Source: Methyloceanibacter methanicus
GTDB lineage: Bacteria; Pseudomonadota; Alphaproteobacteria; Rhizobiales; Methyloligellaceae
DNA: 64,000 nt
Assembly (NCBI RefSeq): GCF_001723285.1
Contig: NZ_LPWG01000014.1
Location: forward strand, 248,001-312,000
Direction: 5' to 3'
Shown one piece after another: positions 32,603 to 45,004 of this stretch. A program made the translations under genes and the position numbers. A model generated the notes under the pieces. It did not search any database. It was not told the DNA's origin and worked only from the letters and a program-made list of their open reading frames with translations. Within the stretch, counting starts at the first letter, position 1, and each line of letters starts with the position of its first letter.

Positions 32603-33730
32603 ATGTCAGATGGGCTCCAGGAAACCACGCAATCGCAATACGGGCCATTGGCCGTGACGGCCGCGCCAGGCGTGACCGCTACGCAGGGCCTGTCCAGCGC
32701 CCACGTGCTCGCGGCCTTGCGCGCGGCCGGCGAAGCGACGCGCTTGCGTATTTTGGCGCTTCTGGCGGAGATGGAGCACAATGTGAAGGATCTCACCCAG
32801 ATCCTGATCCAGAGCCAGCCGCGGATCAGCCGGCATTTGAAGCTCATGGCCGAGGCCGGGATCATCACCCGCTTTCGCGAAGGCTCCTGGGTGTTCTTCC
32901 GCATCGCCGATAGCGGGCCCGAGGGCGCGCTGGCGCGGGCGATCGTCGACAGTCTCGATCCGTCCGATCTCACGCTTGCCCGAGACCGCGCCCGGGCCGA
33001 GGCGGTCCAGCGCGCACGTGCCGAAGCCGCGCAGGACTACTTCAGGGCCCACGCCGCCGAATGGGATTCGATCCGCACGCTGCACGTGGCCGAAAGCCAG
33101 GTCGAGGCGGCGATGGACGCGGCCTTGGGGCAGGGGCCCTTCGAGCTGCTTGTCGATCTTGGCACGGGCACGGGCCGCATCCTCGAGTTGTTCGGCCCCC
33201 GCGCCAACAAGTTGCTGGGGTTCGACCTCAATCACGACATGCTGGCCTATGCCCGCATGAAGTTGGAGCGGGCCGGGCTGACCCAGGCACAGGTGCGCCA
33301 CGGCGATCTCTACAACATCCCCTTGCCGGACGGCGCGGCGGACGCCGTCGTCGTGCATCAGGTCTTGCACTTTCTGGACGACCCGGCCGCCGCGGTCGCC
33401 GAAGCCGCGCGTCTGCTCGCCCCGGGCGGCAGGCTGCTGGTCGTCGATTTCGCGCCGCACGAGTTGGAGTTCCTGAGGGAACAATCGGCCCATCGCCGTC
33501 TGGGCTTCAGCCGGGGTCAGCTCGGCCGCATGCTGGAGGCCGCTGGGCTTAAACTCCTGAGCTTTCGGGATCTGAACCCGCATGCGGCCGACGCCGGGGC
33601 TTCGGACGCAGAGTCTCCCGGCGGCAGTTCTCCGGAAGGCAAGTTGACGGTATCGCTGTGGCTCGGCCAAAGGCCGGCCGCCACAGGCAAGACAAGAAAA
33701 CGGAACGGCAAAGTGGAGGTCGCCGCGTAA
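32603..33730 (+). CDS. ArsR-family regulator fused to SAM-dependent methyltransferase
   Basis: 375 residues. Residues 25-110 are an ArsR winged helix (LAALRAAGEATRLRILALLA, then QSQPRISRHLKLMAEAGIIT). Residues 150-310 are a class I methyltransferase (LLVDLGTGTGRILELFG; PLPDGAADAVVVHQVLHFLD; LLAPGGRLLVVDF). A basic tail ends KTRKRNGKVEVAA. The fused type commonly precedes metF or metH in alphaproteobacteria, so a SAM/SAH-sensing repressor of methionine genes is a reasonable inference. The methyltransferase domain may serve as sensor rather than enzyme. The stop TAATG overlaps the metF start. Confidence 0.85.
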   Translation: MSDGLQETTQSQYGPLAVTAAPGVTATQGLSSAHVLAALRAAGEATRLRILALLAEMEHNVKDLTQILIQSQPRISRHLKLMAEAGIITRFREGSWVFFRIADSGPEGALARAIVDSLDPSDLTLARDRARAEAVQRARAEAAQDYFRAHAAEWDSIRTLHVAESQVEAAMDAALGQGPFELLVDLGTGTGRILELFGPRANKLLGFDLNHDMLAYARMKLERAGLTQAQVRHGDLYNIPLPDGAADAVVVHQVLHFLDDPAAAVAEAARLLAPGGRLLVVDFAPHELEFLREQSAHRRLGFSRGQLGRMLEAAGLKLLSFRDLNPHAADAGASDAESPGGSSPEGKLTVSLWLGQRPAATGKTRKRNGKVEVAA

Positions 33731-34716
33731 TGCCTGCAACGCAACAAACTCAGGGCCAAGAGCCGCCAAAGCGCCGCTTTCTCGGCCGCGGGGACATTGA
33801 GGTCTCGTTCGAGTTCTTCCCGCCGAAGAACCAGGCGATGGAGGAGACGCTTTGGCATGCAATCAGGCGGCTGGAGCCGCTGCGCCCCAAATACGTCTCG
33901 GTGACCTATGGCGCCGGGGGGTCGACGCGCGAGCGCACGCACGCCACCGTGGCCCGGATCTTGAGCGAAACGACACTCGTGCCTGCCGCGCATCTCACTT
34001 GCGTCAACGCGACCACGGCCGAAGTGGACGACATCATTCGCGATTATTGGGACCTTGGGGTTCGCAACCTCGTGGCCTTGCGGGGCGATCCGCCGGAGGG
34101 CGTCGGCGAGCGCTATGTTCCGACTCCGGGCGGCTATGAAAACGCCGCGGCCCTGGTCGCCGGCATCAAGAAAATTGCGCCTTTCGTGACGTCGGTGGCC
34201 TGTTACCCGGAGAAGCATCCGGAGTCGCCCTCCGTCGAAGCGGACATCGCCATGCTCAAAGCCAAGGTGGACGCGGGTGCGGATGGCGCCATCACGCAGT
34301 TCTTTTTCGATAACGAGGTCTATTTCCGTTATCTCGACAGGGTGCGGGCCGCGGGCATCAACATTCCGATCATCCCGGGTCTCATCCCCATCAACAATTT
34401 CAAGCAAGCGGCCAGTTTCGCGAAGAAATCGGGCGCGACCGTGCCCGACTGGCTGGAACGGCGCTTTGAAGGGTTGGAGGACGACCCGGAAACGCGGCAT
34501 CTCGTGGCTGCGGCGGTTGCGGCCGAGCAGGTGCTTGGCCTCGTCGACCAGGGCATCACCTCGTTCCACTTCTACACGCTGAACCGCGCCGACCTTGTCT
34601 ATGCCATCTGCCATCTGCTCGGCTTGCGGCCGGCCAAGGCCTTTGCCGAGAAGGCGGTCTCGCCTGGCGCTACGCTCGAACCGGTTCCTGTGCAATCGGC
34701 AAAGGTGGCGTCATGA
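33730..34716 (+). CDS. metF: 5,10-Methylenetetrahydrofolate reductase
   Basis: 328 residues. Makes 5-methyl-tetrahydrofolate, the methyl donor for MetH. TIM-barrel FAD enzyme: [15 protein letters not shown] (substrate Glu), [40 protein letters not shown] (FAD-binding), [17 protein letters not shown] and [16 protein letters not shown] 33730 overlaps the preceding TAA stop (TAATG), and its own stop overlaps the metH start (ATGA), so the genes are translationally coupled. NADH is the expected reductant. Confidence 0.96.
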   Translation: MPATQQTQGQEPPKRRFLGRGDIEVSFEFFPPKNQAMEETLWHAIRRLEPLRPKYVSVTYGAGGSTRERTHATVARILSETTLVPAAHLTCVNATTAEVDDIIRDYWDLGVRNLVALRGDPPEGVGERYVPTPGGYENAAALVAGIKKIAPFVTSVACYPEKHPESPSVEADIAMLKAKVDAGADGAITQFFFDNEVYFRYLDRVRAAGINIPIIPGLIPINNFKQAASFAKKSGATVPDWLERRFEGLEDDPETRHLVAAAVAAEQVLGLVDQGITSFHFYTLNRADLVYAICHLLGLRPAKAFAEKAVSPGATLEPVPVQSAKVAS

Positions 34717-35774
34717 CCCGCGAAGAACGCATCGAGCGCCTCTACGAGGCGGTCAAGGAGCGCATCCTCATCCTGGACGGCGCCATGGGCACCATGATCC
34801 AGCGGCACAAGCTGGACGAGGCCGGCTACCGCGGCGAGCGCTTCAAGGATTTCGACCGGGACCTCAAAGGCAATAACGACCTTCTGGTCCTGACCCAGCC
34901 GGACATCATCCGCGACATTCACAGCGCCTACATGGAAGCCGGTGCGGATATTGTCGAGACCAACACGTTCAACGCCCAGTCCATCAGCCAAGCCGACTAC
35001 GGTTTGGAAGACCTGGCCTATGAGATGAACGTGGCGGCGGCGAAGCTCGCGCGCGAAGCGGCCGATGCCTGGGAAGCCAAGACGCCGGACCGGCCGCGTT
35101 ACGTGGCGGGCGCCATCGGTCCGACGAACCGCACCGCGTCCATCTCGCCCGACGTCAACAATCCGGGCTTCCGCAACGTGGACTTCGACACGCTGGTCGA
35201 AGCCTATTCCACGCAAGTGCGCGGACTGATCGACGGCGGCGCCGACCTGATCCTGATCGAGACCGTGTTCGACACGTTGAACGCGAAGGCCGCGGGCTTT
35301 GCGGTCGAGGAAGTCTTCGACGAGAAGGGCGTGCACCTGCCGGTCATGATCTCGGGAACGATCACAGATCTTTCCGGACGGAACCTGTCGGGCCAAACCC
35401 CGGAAGCGTTCTGGTATTCCATGCGGCACCTCCGGCCGTTCTCGATCGGCTTCAACTGCTCCTTCGGCGCCGAACAGCTACGGCCGTCCGTGGACGAGAT
35501 CTCCCACGTGACCGACACCTATGTCAGCATCTATCCCAATGCGGGGCTGCCCAACGAAATGGGCGAGTACGACGAGACGCCCGAACAGATGGCCGCGCTG
35601 CTGGAAGATTGGGCCGAGAACGGCCTGATCAATATTGTCGGCGGCTGTTGCGGCACGACGCCCGACCACATCCGCGCCATCGCGAAAGCCGTCGCGCCCT
35701 ACAAGCCGCGGGTGGTCCCGCAGGTGGAGCATGCCTTGCGTCTGTCCGGCCTCGAACCTTTCGTGCACGGGTGA
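34713..35774 (+). CDS. metH: Methionine synthase, homocysteine-binding half
   Basis: 353 residues covering only the N-terminal homocysteine S-methyltransferase module of Met[18 protein letters not shown] is the family start, and the zinc ligands are Cys in [10 protein letters not shown] and the Cys pair of [15 protein letters not shown]. It must cooperate with the second half encoded at 36521. Split MetH is known in several alphaproteobacteria. It is coupled to metF by an ATGA overlap. The C-terminal end after [12 protein letters not shown] is where one-piece MetH continues into the folate domain. Confidence 0.93.
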   Translation: MTREERIERLYEAVKERILILDGAMGTMIQRHKLDEAGYRGERFKDFDRDLKGNNDLLVLTQPDIIRDIHSAYMEAGADIVETNTFNAQSISQADYGLEDLAYEMNVAAAKLAREAADAWEAKTPDRPRYVAGAIGPTNRTASISPDVNNPGFRNVDFDTLVEAYSTQVRGLIDGGADLILIETVFDTLNAKAAGFAVEEVFDEKGVHLPVMISGTITDLSGRNLSGQTPEAFWYSMRHLRPFSIGFNCSFGAEQLRPSVDEISHVTDTYVSIYPNAGLPNEMGEYDETPEQMAALLEDWAENGLINIVGGCCGTTPDHIRAIAKAVAPYKPRVVPQVEHALRLSGLEPFVHG

Positions 35775-35778
35775 CGCC

Positions 35779-36470
35779 ATGACGGCACTGAAGTTCGAAG
35801 ATCAGGAGATTCCTGATCTGGACGAGTACGCCACCCTGGCCGAACAGTTCATTCCCGGCCGGCGGGCAATCTTCGCCATCGTCGCGGCGTCGTTTCTCGA
35901 GCTTCTTCCGAAAGGGCCGGCCAGGATTTTGGTGGTCGGTGCCGGCGGAGGCGAGGACATCTTGCGCCTCGGTTCGGATAGTGCCGACTGGTCATTCGTC
36001 GGTGCCGATACGTATCAGCCCATGGTGGAACTGGCGCGGCGGCGTCTTGCCGGCTCGACCGTCGCGCCCGCGCGCGCGTCGAGACCACGACGATCGACGA
36101 CCTGGACGAATCGGACTTCGATGCCGCCACGTGTCTCCTGACCGCGCATTTCGTTCCGGACGATGGGTCGAAGCTGGCGTTCTTCGAGGCCATCCATGCG
36201 CGCATGAAGCCGGGGGCGCCGCTTGCGATCGTCGACGGCGTCGGCGTTTCGGGCGAGCCTCAGACCGAGCTCTTGCGGCGCATCTGGAAGCGGCATGCCA
36301 TCCGGAACGGCGCCGCGGAAGAGGTCGCTCAGAAGAACGCGGACAATCTCGAAAAAGTCGCTGTGGTGTCGGCGGAGCGTGAAGAAGAGCTGCTGACCAG
36401 CGCCGGATTCGAGCGCCTGACACCGATTTTTCGTGGACTCTCCATCAAGGGCTGGCTTGCCTTCGCCTAG
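35779..36470 (+). CDS. Class I SAM-dependent methyltransferase in the met operon (one-base frameshift)
   Basis: About 230 residues. ATG 35779 starts [20 protein letters not shown], with SAM motif [17 protein letters not shown]. The frame breaks at about 36060-36085 and continues [19 protein letters not shown] and [20 protein letters not shown] to [14 protein letters not shown]. The 692-base span is one short of 231 codons. It starts four bases after the first metH half and precedes the second, so it is probably co-transcribed. Substrate unknown. Confidence 0.8.
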
Positions 36471-36520
36471 CGCGAACTAGCCCGTCCACTGACCGCCAAC
36501 AAGAACGGGGCTTCGACCGA

Positions 36521-39202
<2,682 letters not shown>

Positions 39203-39304
39203 GAGCCAACACGGCAGAGGGCACGCCAAGACGAAGTGGTTCGTCTACGGCGTTTTGTCTCTGCTGGCTTGGTGTTGGCGGCCCAATGGCCAAATACACT
39301 CGCC

Positions 39305-39388
39305 CTAGATCATTCCAAGAATGACGGCGGCGAGGAAGCTGAACGATATGATGACCGAAGCCACGGTCAGTTTGGCTGTCAATTCCAT
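39305..39388 (-). CDS. 27-residue single-span membrane protein
   Basis: ATG 39388 follows an excellent ribosome site (GGAAAGGAG, eight bases upstream). The product is a start-to-end membrane helix, MELTAKLTVASVIISFSFLA then AVILGMI, ended by TAG 39305-39307. Its length equals one span with almost no tails. I recall similar mini-proteins in other Rhizobiales but cannot name a family. It stands alone between metH and the acetyltransferase gene. The 340 bases upstream of it (39389-39727) show no other gene. Confidence 0.6.
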   Translation of the reverse strand: MELTAKLTVASVIISFSFLAAVILGMI

Positions 39389-39727
39389 CGGAAGCTCTCC
39401 TTTCCGATTGGAGGGGTGCCCGTTCTGCAATGCGATCATTTTACAAACTCCCCTGATTGCGTGCCAAGCTGTTTCCTTGTTGCGCCGCACAAGCAAATGG
39501 GCGCGACATACGTTGCCAATCAACGCGTCAAGAGGATTTCGGTTCACGCGGAGAACATTTTTTTCGGTTTTCCACCACGGATCGACGCCCCTGTGAGCGC
39601 TGTCGGGCTGCGACATCGTTCCGCAGCCACCGGTGCACAGCATGTGGAAAATCCTGGTGTCCGGAGCGCGCCGAAGCATCGCGCGCGGTCAAAAATGGGG
39701 TCGCGCGCCGATCCGCTTCCCGCCGCG

Positions 39728-40222
39728 CTACGTCAACGTCTTTCTGAGAAGCGTTTCGGCGAAACCATCCGTAACGAGGTCGGGCAGGCTTGCCGCTTCG
39801 GTGAAGCCGCAGCGTTTGTAGAAACGCATCGCATCGCTATTGAACTGCGAGGCGCAGACCCAGACGTTGCGCGCTCCAAGCCGCTTTGCCTCCGCCTCGA
39901 CGAACGTGAGCACCTTTGTGCCAAGCCCGCGTCTCTGAACCCCCGGGAGGATGGCCAGGAGTTCCACATAGGGGCCTTTGAGCCAAGGGAAGCGAATGGA
40001 CGCGACTCCGGCCAGAGCGTCGTCCACGACGATGGCGTAACGCCGTGCGCCGGAATCCTCGGCTTGCAGAAATGCCGTCAGTGCCTCCGCCGAAATCCCC
40101 AGTGTCGACCAGGGCGGGGTCGCCGCGAGCGCCGCGGCCACGGCTCGAGGCGCCTCCGGTGCGAGAGGGCGCAGCTGCACGGTGCCGAGGTCGGCCGTTG
40201 GGGGCAGTGCTGACGGTGTCAC
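39728..40222 (-). CDS. GNAT-family N-acetyltransferase
   Basis: 164 residues. GNAT fold: VQLRPLAPEAPRAVAAALAA at the N-terminus, VDDALAGVASIRF and GPYVELLAILPGVQRRGLGT (acetyl-CoA loop Q-R-R-G-L-G-T), then FVEAEAKRLGARNVWVCASQ and FYKRCGFTEAASLPDLV. The start is GTG 40222, overlapping the deacetylase stop (GTGA), so the two genes are coupled. Acceptor unknown. Confidence 0.8.
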   Translation of the reverse strand: MTPSALPPTADLGTVQLRPLAPEAPRAVAAALAATPPWSTLGISAEALTAFLQAEDSGARRYAIVVDDALAGVASIRFPWLKGPYVELLAILPGVQRRGLGTKVLTFVEAEAKRLGARNVWVCASQFNSDAMRFYKRCGFTEAASLPDLVTDGFAETLLRKTLT

Positions 40223-41238
40223 TTTCTTCGATCGCGGCGGCGCTTCTTGACCTGTGCCACGCGCCGTTGGTCGCCGGGGCGCTCCGTGTAGCAGCTCTGC
40301 GCGATCACGGGTTCGCCGGCGGCGAGAAGCTCGCTCACGGTCACGAAGCGATAGCCTGCCTCCTTCAGTTTGGGAATGGCCAGCGTCAAGGCCTCGGCCG
40401 TGTTGCGGCCATGGCCGTTCGCGTGGCCGATCACGATCGCGCCGGGATGGGCTAGGCTGACAATGGCGTTGGCGATTCTCTTCGCCGACAGGTTCGGGTC
40501 CGGATCGCCGGTCACGACGTCCCATTGAATGGCGAGTTGGCCGGCCTCGGCGACCGCCGACAAGGCTTGGGCGTTGCACCAGCCATAGGGAAAACGCATC
40601 AGCGTCAGCTCGTCTTGAAGGGAGGTGACGCCCTCCGCATTCCAGGCGCAGCTCTTGGCCATCAGCCGCCCGCGGGCGCGCAGGAACGCGGCCTCCATCA
40701 GGTAGATTTCGTCGTGCAGCGTGGATGCGCTGGCCCTTGAAAAATCGCGGTGGCTGAGGCCATGCCCGCCGATTTCGAAGCGCGGATCCGCGATGAGCTG
40801 CGCCCCCCGCTCCGGATGGCTCTCGAGCCATTTGCCGCTGACGAACAGCGTGGCCTTGACGTCTTCGTCGCGCAGATAGTCGATGACACGCCCGTCATAG
40901 CCCGTGCGATGGCCGTTGCTCTCGCAAAGATCGAAGGTGAGGGCGATCAGCTTTGCGCCGTCGGCAAGCCTCACGCTCCGGATCGAGCCGCGCAACGGCT
41001 CAGGTATGGGCGTGCGGTCCGGCCGGGTCACCTTGCGAAGGGCGTCGAGATCCAGCCGCGCCTTGTTCCAGGTGGAGCGCCGCTCCGGTTCGGTGCCCGC
41101 GAGAGCCTCGTCGCTCCAGCAGCCGGACAGCAGCGTCGAGGCCGTGTTGGCTGCATCGGGTCGGTCGTCCGCGGCAGCGGGCACGAGGCTCGCCAAGACG
41201 AGCCCGAGGGCACACATGACCCGTCGCCATAGATGCAT
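40219..41238 (-). CDS. Secreted polysaccharide deacetylase-family protein
   Basis: 339 residues. Signal peptide MHLWRRVMCALGLVLASLVP, cleaved after AAA. NodB-homology domain: motif 1 ALTFDLCESNGHRTGYDG, where the second Asp of the canonical TFDDG is Leu; motif 2 IGGHGLSHRDF with the two zinc His; then MRFPYGWCNA and IQWDVVTGDPDPN. The variant motif 1 seems characteristic of a subfamily. It may act on peptidoglycan or an exopolysaccharide. Coupled to the downstream acetyltransferase by a GTGA overlap. A basic tail KKRRRDRRK ends the protein. Confidence 0.85.
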   Translation of the reverse strand: MHLWRRVMCALGLVLASLVPAAADDRPDAANTASTLLSGCWSDEALAGTEPERRSTWNKARLDLDALRKVTRPDRTPIPEPLRGSIRSVRLADGAKLIALTFDLCESNGHRTGYDGRVIDYLRDEDVKATLFVSGKWLESHPERGAQLIADPRFEIGGHGLSHRDFSRASASTLHDEIYLMEAAFLRARGRLMAKSCAWNAEGVTSLQDELTLMRFPYGWCNAQALSAVAEAGQLAIQWDVVTGDPDPNLSAKRIANAIVSLAHPGAIVIGHANGHGRNTAEALTLAIPKLKEAGYRFVTVSELLAAGEPVIAQSCYTERPGDQRRVAQVKKRRRDRRK

Positions 41239-41328
41239 TGCCGCCCCAACCCGTAGACACCAGACAAGCGGCTTCTTGAGCCAGTTGTGCGCATCGCGTC
41301 AATGAAAAGATGGGCGGGGAGGGCTGCG

Positions 41329-42090
41329 TCAGCGAATGGGGTTGAGCGGCGCCTGCGAGATCATGGGGCAGTCCAAGGTCTTCTCAAGCGCATCGACGAG
41401 CTCCTGTTCGTCATTGGCCTTGATGTAGAGACCGTTGTTCTGCTCCGCCAGACACATCAGGTCCATCACGCTGTTCCCGCCCGTCCAGGAATAGCTCTCG
41501 TAGCGAAAGCCGATCACATGGACGGTCAGCTGCGCGGCATTGTCGTGAAGCCGCTTGGCCAGTTCGCACGGCGACCGGCCGCAGGTTTCTTCGCCGTCCG
41601 TCACCACGACGACCACACCGGGATTGTTGCGATAGTCGAGCGCCTCGGCGGCTTGCTCCACGCCGGATGTGAGCGGCGTCTTGCCCGCGGGAATGATCCG
41701 GTTGACCGCGCGCATGATGGGCTTCGCCGCATTGGATGTCGGCTTCATGGCCAGCGACACGTTGCACTGATTGTAGGGGCCGGGGCCGTAGGTCACGAGG
41801 CCGACACGGCGGTAGCGCGTGGCGCTGGGAAGAACTTGCCGCAAGGCCCAGCGCACTTCGTCGATACGGGGCTTGGAATTGGGAATGCCGAGGACCTGAT
41901 TGCCCGACATGGAACCGGAGGCATCGAAGACGATCATGGCGTCGTCGGTGCAAGGGGCTTTCTTCGTCTCCGGCGTGGCGGCATCTTCGGCGCTCGCAAC
42001 GAAAGCCGAACCGGCCACGGCCGCAGCTGCAAGGCCGGCGACCCAGAATTTCCGCCACTGCATTGCAAACACGTTGCCGCGATCTTGCAT
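41329..42090 (-). CDS. Secreted von Willebrand factor A domain protein
   Basis: 253 residues. Signal peptide within MQWRKFWVAGLAAAAVAGSA, cleaved after VASA. The VWA domain has a complete MIDAS start DAMIVFDASGSMSGNQ, the threonine in GKTPLTSGVEQAAEAL and VVVVVTDGEETCGRSPCEL. Four further Cys suggest disulfides in the periplasm. Such proteins bind ligands through a metal ion; the partner is unknown. ATG 42090 has a better ribosome site (AAGGA), but ATG 42063 directly opens the signal peptide. Confidence 0.85.
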   Translation of the reverse strand: MQDRGNVFAMQWRKFWVAGLAAAAVAGSAFVASAEDAATPETKKAPCTDDAMIVFDASGSMSGNQVLGIPNSKPRIDEVRWALRQVLPSATRYRRVGLVTYGPGPYNQCNVSLAMKPTSNAAKPIMRAVNRIIPAGKTPLTSGVEQAAEALDYRNNPGVVVVVTDGEETCGRSPCELAKRLHDNAAQLTVHVIGFRYESYSWTGGNSVMDLMCLAEQNNGLYIKANDEQELVDALEKTLDCPMISQAPLNPIR

Positions 42091-42210
42091 AGTTTCCTTG
42101 CTCCATAGGCGATTTTGCCAATCATAACCCAATTGTTTTTGCTGCGGAATGGCAGAAAAACCGGGATATCGTTTGGGCGCGGCCCTCTCATGACGCCGTC
42201 CTGACCCAAA

Positions 42211-43368
42211 CTAGGGACTGAAAATCAGGACCACATAGACGAGGAAGAGCAGGAGGTGCACCACGCCGTTGATGACGTTGGTGCGCCCTCCGCCGAAGGT
42301 CATGCCGCTCACGAACAGGGTCAAAACCAGCAGGACGGTTTCCTGTTCGGTCAGGCCGAGCTCGGCGTCGCGGCCCGTCAGCATCCCGATCGCCAGGACC
42401 GCCGGCACCGTCAGACCGATGGTCGACAGGGCCGAGCCGAGACAGATATTGATGGATCGCTGCAGGCGGTTCGACAGGGCGGCGGAGAACGCGCTGAGGC
42501 CCTCGGGCGTCAGCACCAAGATGGCGATCAGCACGCCGCCGAGCGCATCCGGCAGCTCCATGTCCTCGATGCCGTAATTGACGATTTCACCGAGATATTC
42601 GGCAAGAATCACCACGGGTAGCAGGCACAGCAGCAGCATGATGGTGTGGAAGGCCAGCGAATGGGACTTCTTTCCTGTCTCCCGGAGCGGGTCCTCGTCC
42701 GCGCGTGTGCCGTGCGGCTGCGCGTCTTGCGGCTGCGCGTCTTGCGGCCCTTGTTCCGGCTCGGCGAAGAAGGTGCGGTGCCGCATGGTCTGAATGATCA
42801 CGAACACGGCGTAGAACAGCAGCGTGATCGCCGCGAACAGGATGGCTTTGCCAGGTGCTTTGACGGGATCGGGCGGGATTTCGGTGTGGTTCGGCAGGAT
42901 CAGGGCAAACACCGATAGGGCCGTCAGGACGACGAGAAAGGCGCGCGCCCCGGCAAGATTGTAGTCCTGCTCCCAATAGCGCAGCGCCCCCATGAGGAGT
43001 GCCGTGCCGACCATGCCGTTCAAGACGATCATCAAGGTCGCGAACATGGCATCGCGCGCGAGTGTCGGGTTGTTCTCGCCCTTCAACATGATCGCCGCCA
43101 GCATGGCCACTTCGATGATGATCACGGAGAACGTCAGGATCAGCGTGCCGTAGGGCTCGCCGAGTTCCTCGGCCACGGCCTCGCCCTGCTGCATCACGGC
43201 ATAGGCGCACCACATCATGACGGCGAACAGCCAAACGAAGAGAAGCGCGGACTTCGGGTGATTCTCGAGGTTCGACATCATGTCGTCCCCGAAGGCCACA
43301 AAGAGGAGTGCTGTGATGCCGCCGACGACCGCCGGCGCGACGCTATCTAGCAGGACATGCTTGTTCAT
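42211..43368 (-). CDS. chaA: Calcium/proton antiporter, ChaA family
   Basis: 385 residues, about 11 membrane helices. The two CaCA repeats are visible: GEPYGTLILTFSVIIIEVAM in the first half and AILVLTPEGLSAFSAALSNR plus ICLGSALSTIGLTVPAV in the second, with the ion-binding Glu residues in IIIEVAM and LTPEG. An acidic, Gln/Asp-rich cytoplasmic loop at about residues 225-255 (EPEQGPQDAQPQDAQPHGTR) separates the halves. It exports Ca2+ or Na+ in exchange for protons. ATG 43368 fits the family start; 43398 is an alternative. Divergent from the tetR gene. Confidence 0.88.
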   Translation of the reverse strand: MNKHVLLDSVAPAVVGGITALLFVAFGDDMMSNLENHPKSALLFVWLFAVMMWCAYAVMQQGEAVAEELGEPYGTLILTFSVIIIEVAMLAAIMLKGENNPTLARDAMFATLMIVLNGMVGTALLMGALRYWEQDYNLAGARAFLVVLTALSVFALILPNHTEIPPDPVKAPGKAILFAAITLLFYAVFVIIQTMRHRTFFAEPEQGPQDAQPQDAQPHGTRADEDPLRETGKKSHSLAFHTIMLLLCLLPVVILAEYLGEIVNYGIEDMELPDALGGVLIAILVLTPEGLSAFSAALSNRLQRSINICLGSALSTIGLTVPAVLAIGMLTGRDAELGLTEQETVLLVLTLFVSGMTFGGGRTNVINGVVHLLLFLVYVVLIFSP

Positions 43369-43501
43369 GACGTTTCGACGCGACGGCTCCCCGGCCATGG
43401 CCCACCCTGTTGGCCGCTCTGCAGCGGCGACTTTGGACTGATTCCGATGCCGGTGTAACAGGCGGGCGATGACGGTGAACCTAGCCGAGGGGGCAGCTTT
43501 T

Positions 43502-43520
43502 ATGTAATAGCCGTTTACAT
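43502..43520. promoter_or_regulatory. Inverted-repeat operator over the tetR start
   Basis: ATGTAA (43502-43507) and TTACAT (43515-43520) are perfect arms around a seven-base centre. The right arm contains the start codon of the TetR-family gene. It is well placed for autorepression and for control of the divergent antiporter gene. Confidence 0.5.
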
Positions 43521-44205
43521 GAACGATTCCAGCGGCCGCTGGCAGCGGCGCTCCTACCACCACGGCAACCTCAAGGAGGTGCTACTCGAAGCGGCGCGCA
43601 AGCTCATCGAAGAGCACGGCGCGTTCGGCTTCAGCCTTGCGGAAGCCGCGCGGCTGGCCGGGGTCAGCCCTGCGGCGCCCTACCGCCATTTCCGCGATCG
43701 CGATGCGCTGCTCGCCGAGGTTGCCCGTACGGGATTCGAGCGCTTCGCGGCGCGCCTGGACGTGGCGTGGAACAACGGGATCCCGACGCCGCTGTCAGCC
43801 TTCGAGGCCCTGGGGCGCGCCTATCTTGCGTTCGCCCGCGAGGAACCCGCGAGCTACGCGGTCATGTTCGAGTCGGGCGCCGCGGCGGAGCACGGCGGTG
43901 AGGCCGTTCACGCTGCAGCCTCGTCGCCCGCCGCCGAGAAGGCCTTCAACGTGCTTCAGAGGGCCGCCGCCGCGCTTTGCCGGCAACTGCCTGAGAACGA
44001 ACGCCCACCGCTGAAGCTCGTGGCCATGCATATCTGGACCATGTCGCACGGGATCGCATCGCTCTTCATCCAGGAGGGGAGCGCGGCGCGAAAGATCCCG
44101 CTCTCGCCGGAGGAGGTGCTCGAAAGCGGCATGCTGATCTATCTGAAGGGGCTCGGCGTCTTGCCGGAGGGTGACGGCCAGGAGTCGTCGAAGGAAACGC
44201 CCTAG
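43519..44205 (+). CDS. TetR/AcrR-family transcriptional regulator
   Basis: 228 residues. N-terminal HTH: LKEVLLEAARKLIEEHGAFG, then FSLAEAARLAGVSPAAPYRH with the TetR-typical YRHF at its end. The C-terminal ligand-binding region belongs to the WHG/TetR_C_33 type (AYLAFAREEPASYAVMFESG, LVAMHIWTMSHGIASLFIQE). The effector is unknown. Divergent from chaA; the shared gap holds the operator at 43502-43520. Confidence 0.88.
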   Translation: MNDSSGRWQRRSYHHGNLKEVLLEAARKLIEEHGAFGFSLAEAARLAGVSPAAPYRHFRDRDALLAEVARTGFERFAARLDVAWNNGIPTPLSAFEALGRAYLAFAREEPASYAVMFESGAAAEHGGEAVHAAASSPAAEKAFNVLQRAAAALCRQLPENERPPLKLVAMHIWTMSHGIASLFIQEGSAARKIPLSPEEVLESGMLIYLKGLGVLPEGDGQESSKETP

Positions 44206-45004
44206 CGGCTGGCCGTCCGCGCGCCGTGGCCGGTGCCGCTCGCCTCCAGCCATCTCAACACGAGATTCCAGTCCGACCGCGACCCGTTATAGATGTTGCG
44301 GTCGCACTTGCCGGGGACGCCGGGCACGCTTCCTGTTGCGGTGAACTGCCAGAAGGCCCATTTGCGGCCCGGATATTTCTCATGCGGTTCGGCCGCGACC
44401 GACCGCAGCCAGAATGGTAGTCCTCGAATTCGCCCTGGAGAATGTCCCGGTGAAATCTCGGATCGGTATAGATGATCGGCCGTTTGCCGGTGTGACGCTC
44501 CATGGCTTCGAGAATGATCTTGATCTTCTTGAGGGCCAGGCTCCGAGAGATCTTCTTCGGGCAGGTCTTCGAATCCGGGTGCCACTCGAGATCGAGAACG
44601 GGCGGCAGCGCGTCGGGATCGTTCGGCACGTTCCGGACGAACCAATCGGCCTGCTCCGAGGCATACCGGCACCAATAGATGAAGTGATAGGCCCCGCGCG
44701 CAACGCCGGCGCGTTTGGCGGCATACCAGTTCTGACGGAACTTGGGGTCGATGTGGTCGCCGCCTTCGGTGGCCTTGATGAAGGCGAAGTGGATTCCGGC
44801 CTCGCGCACGCGCTCCCAGTCGATATCGCCTTGCCAATAAGAGACGTCGATTCCCTGGACCGGCATGGAATGGGCCCGGGTGACGCCCTTGTGCGGTTTG
44901 TGGTCCTTCAGCGACCGGGCCGCGGCCGAACCACTGCCCAGAGCGGTGAGCGCAACGGCCCCGGCAACCGCAAGACTCAGGAACCGGCGATAAGCAGAAC
45001 ACAT
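44202..45004 (-). CDS. Secreted GH25 lysozyme (one-base frameshift)
   Basis: About 267 residues. ATG 45004 opens a signal peptide (MCSAYRRFLSLAVAGAVALT). The GH25 domain runs VQGIDVSYWQGDIDWERVRE (catalytic Asp), FAFIKATEGGDHIDPKFRQN, GAYHFIYWCRYASEQADWFV and LPPVLDLEWHPDSKTC (catalytic Asp-x-Glu). It breaks at about 44411-44416, where EDYH should lead into FWLRSVAAEPHEKYPGRKWA, and ends NGSRSDWNLVLRWLEASG. The span is one base short of 268 codons. It cleaves peptidoglycan between MurNAc and GlcNAc. Its stop overlaps the convergent tetR stop. Confidence 0.85.

Noticed and set aside
36471..36520. Riboswitch before the second metH half
   Set aside because: The gap is only 50 bases and lacks SAM, SAH or cobalamin riboswitch features.
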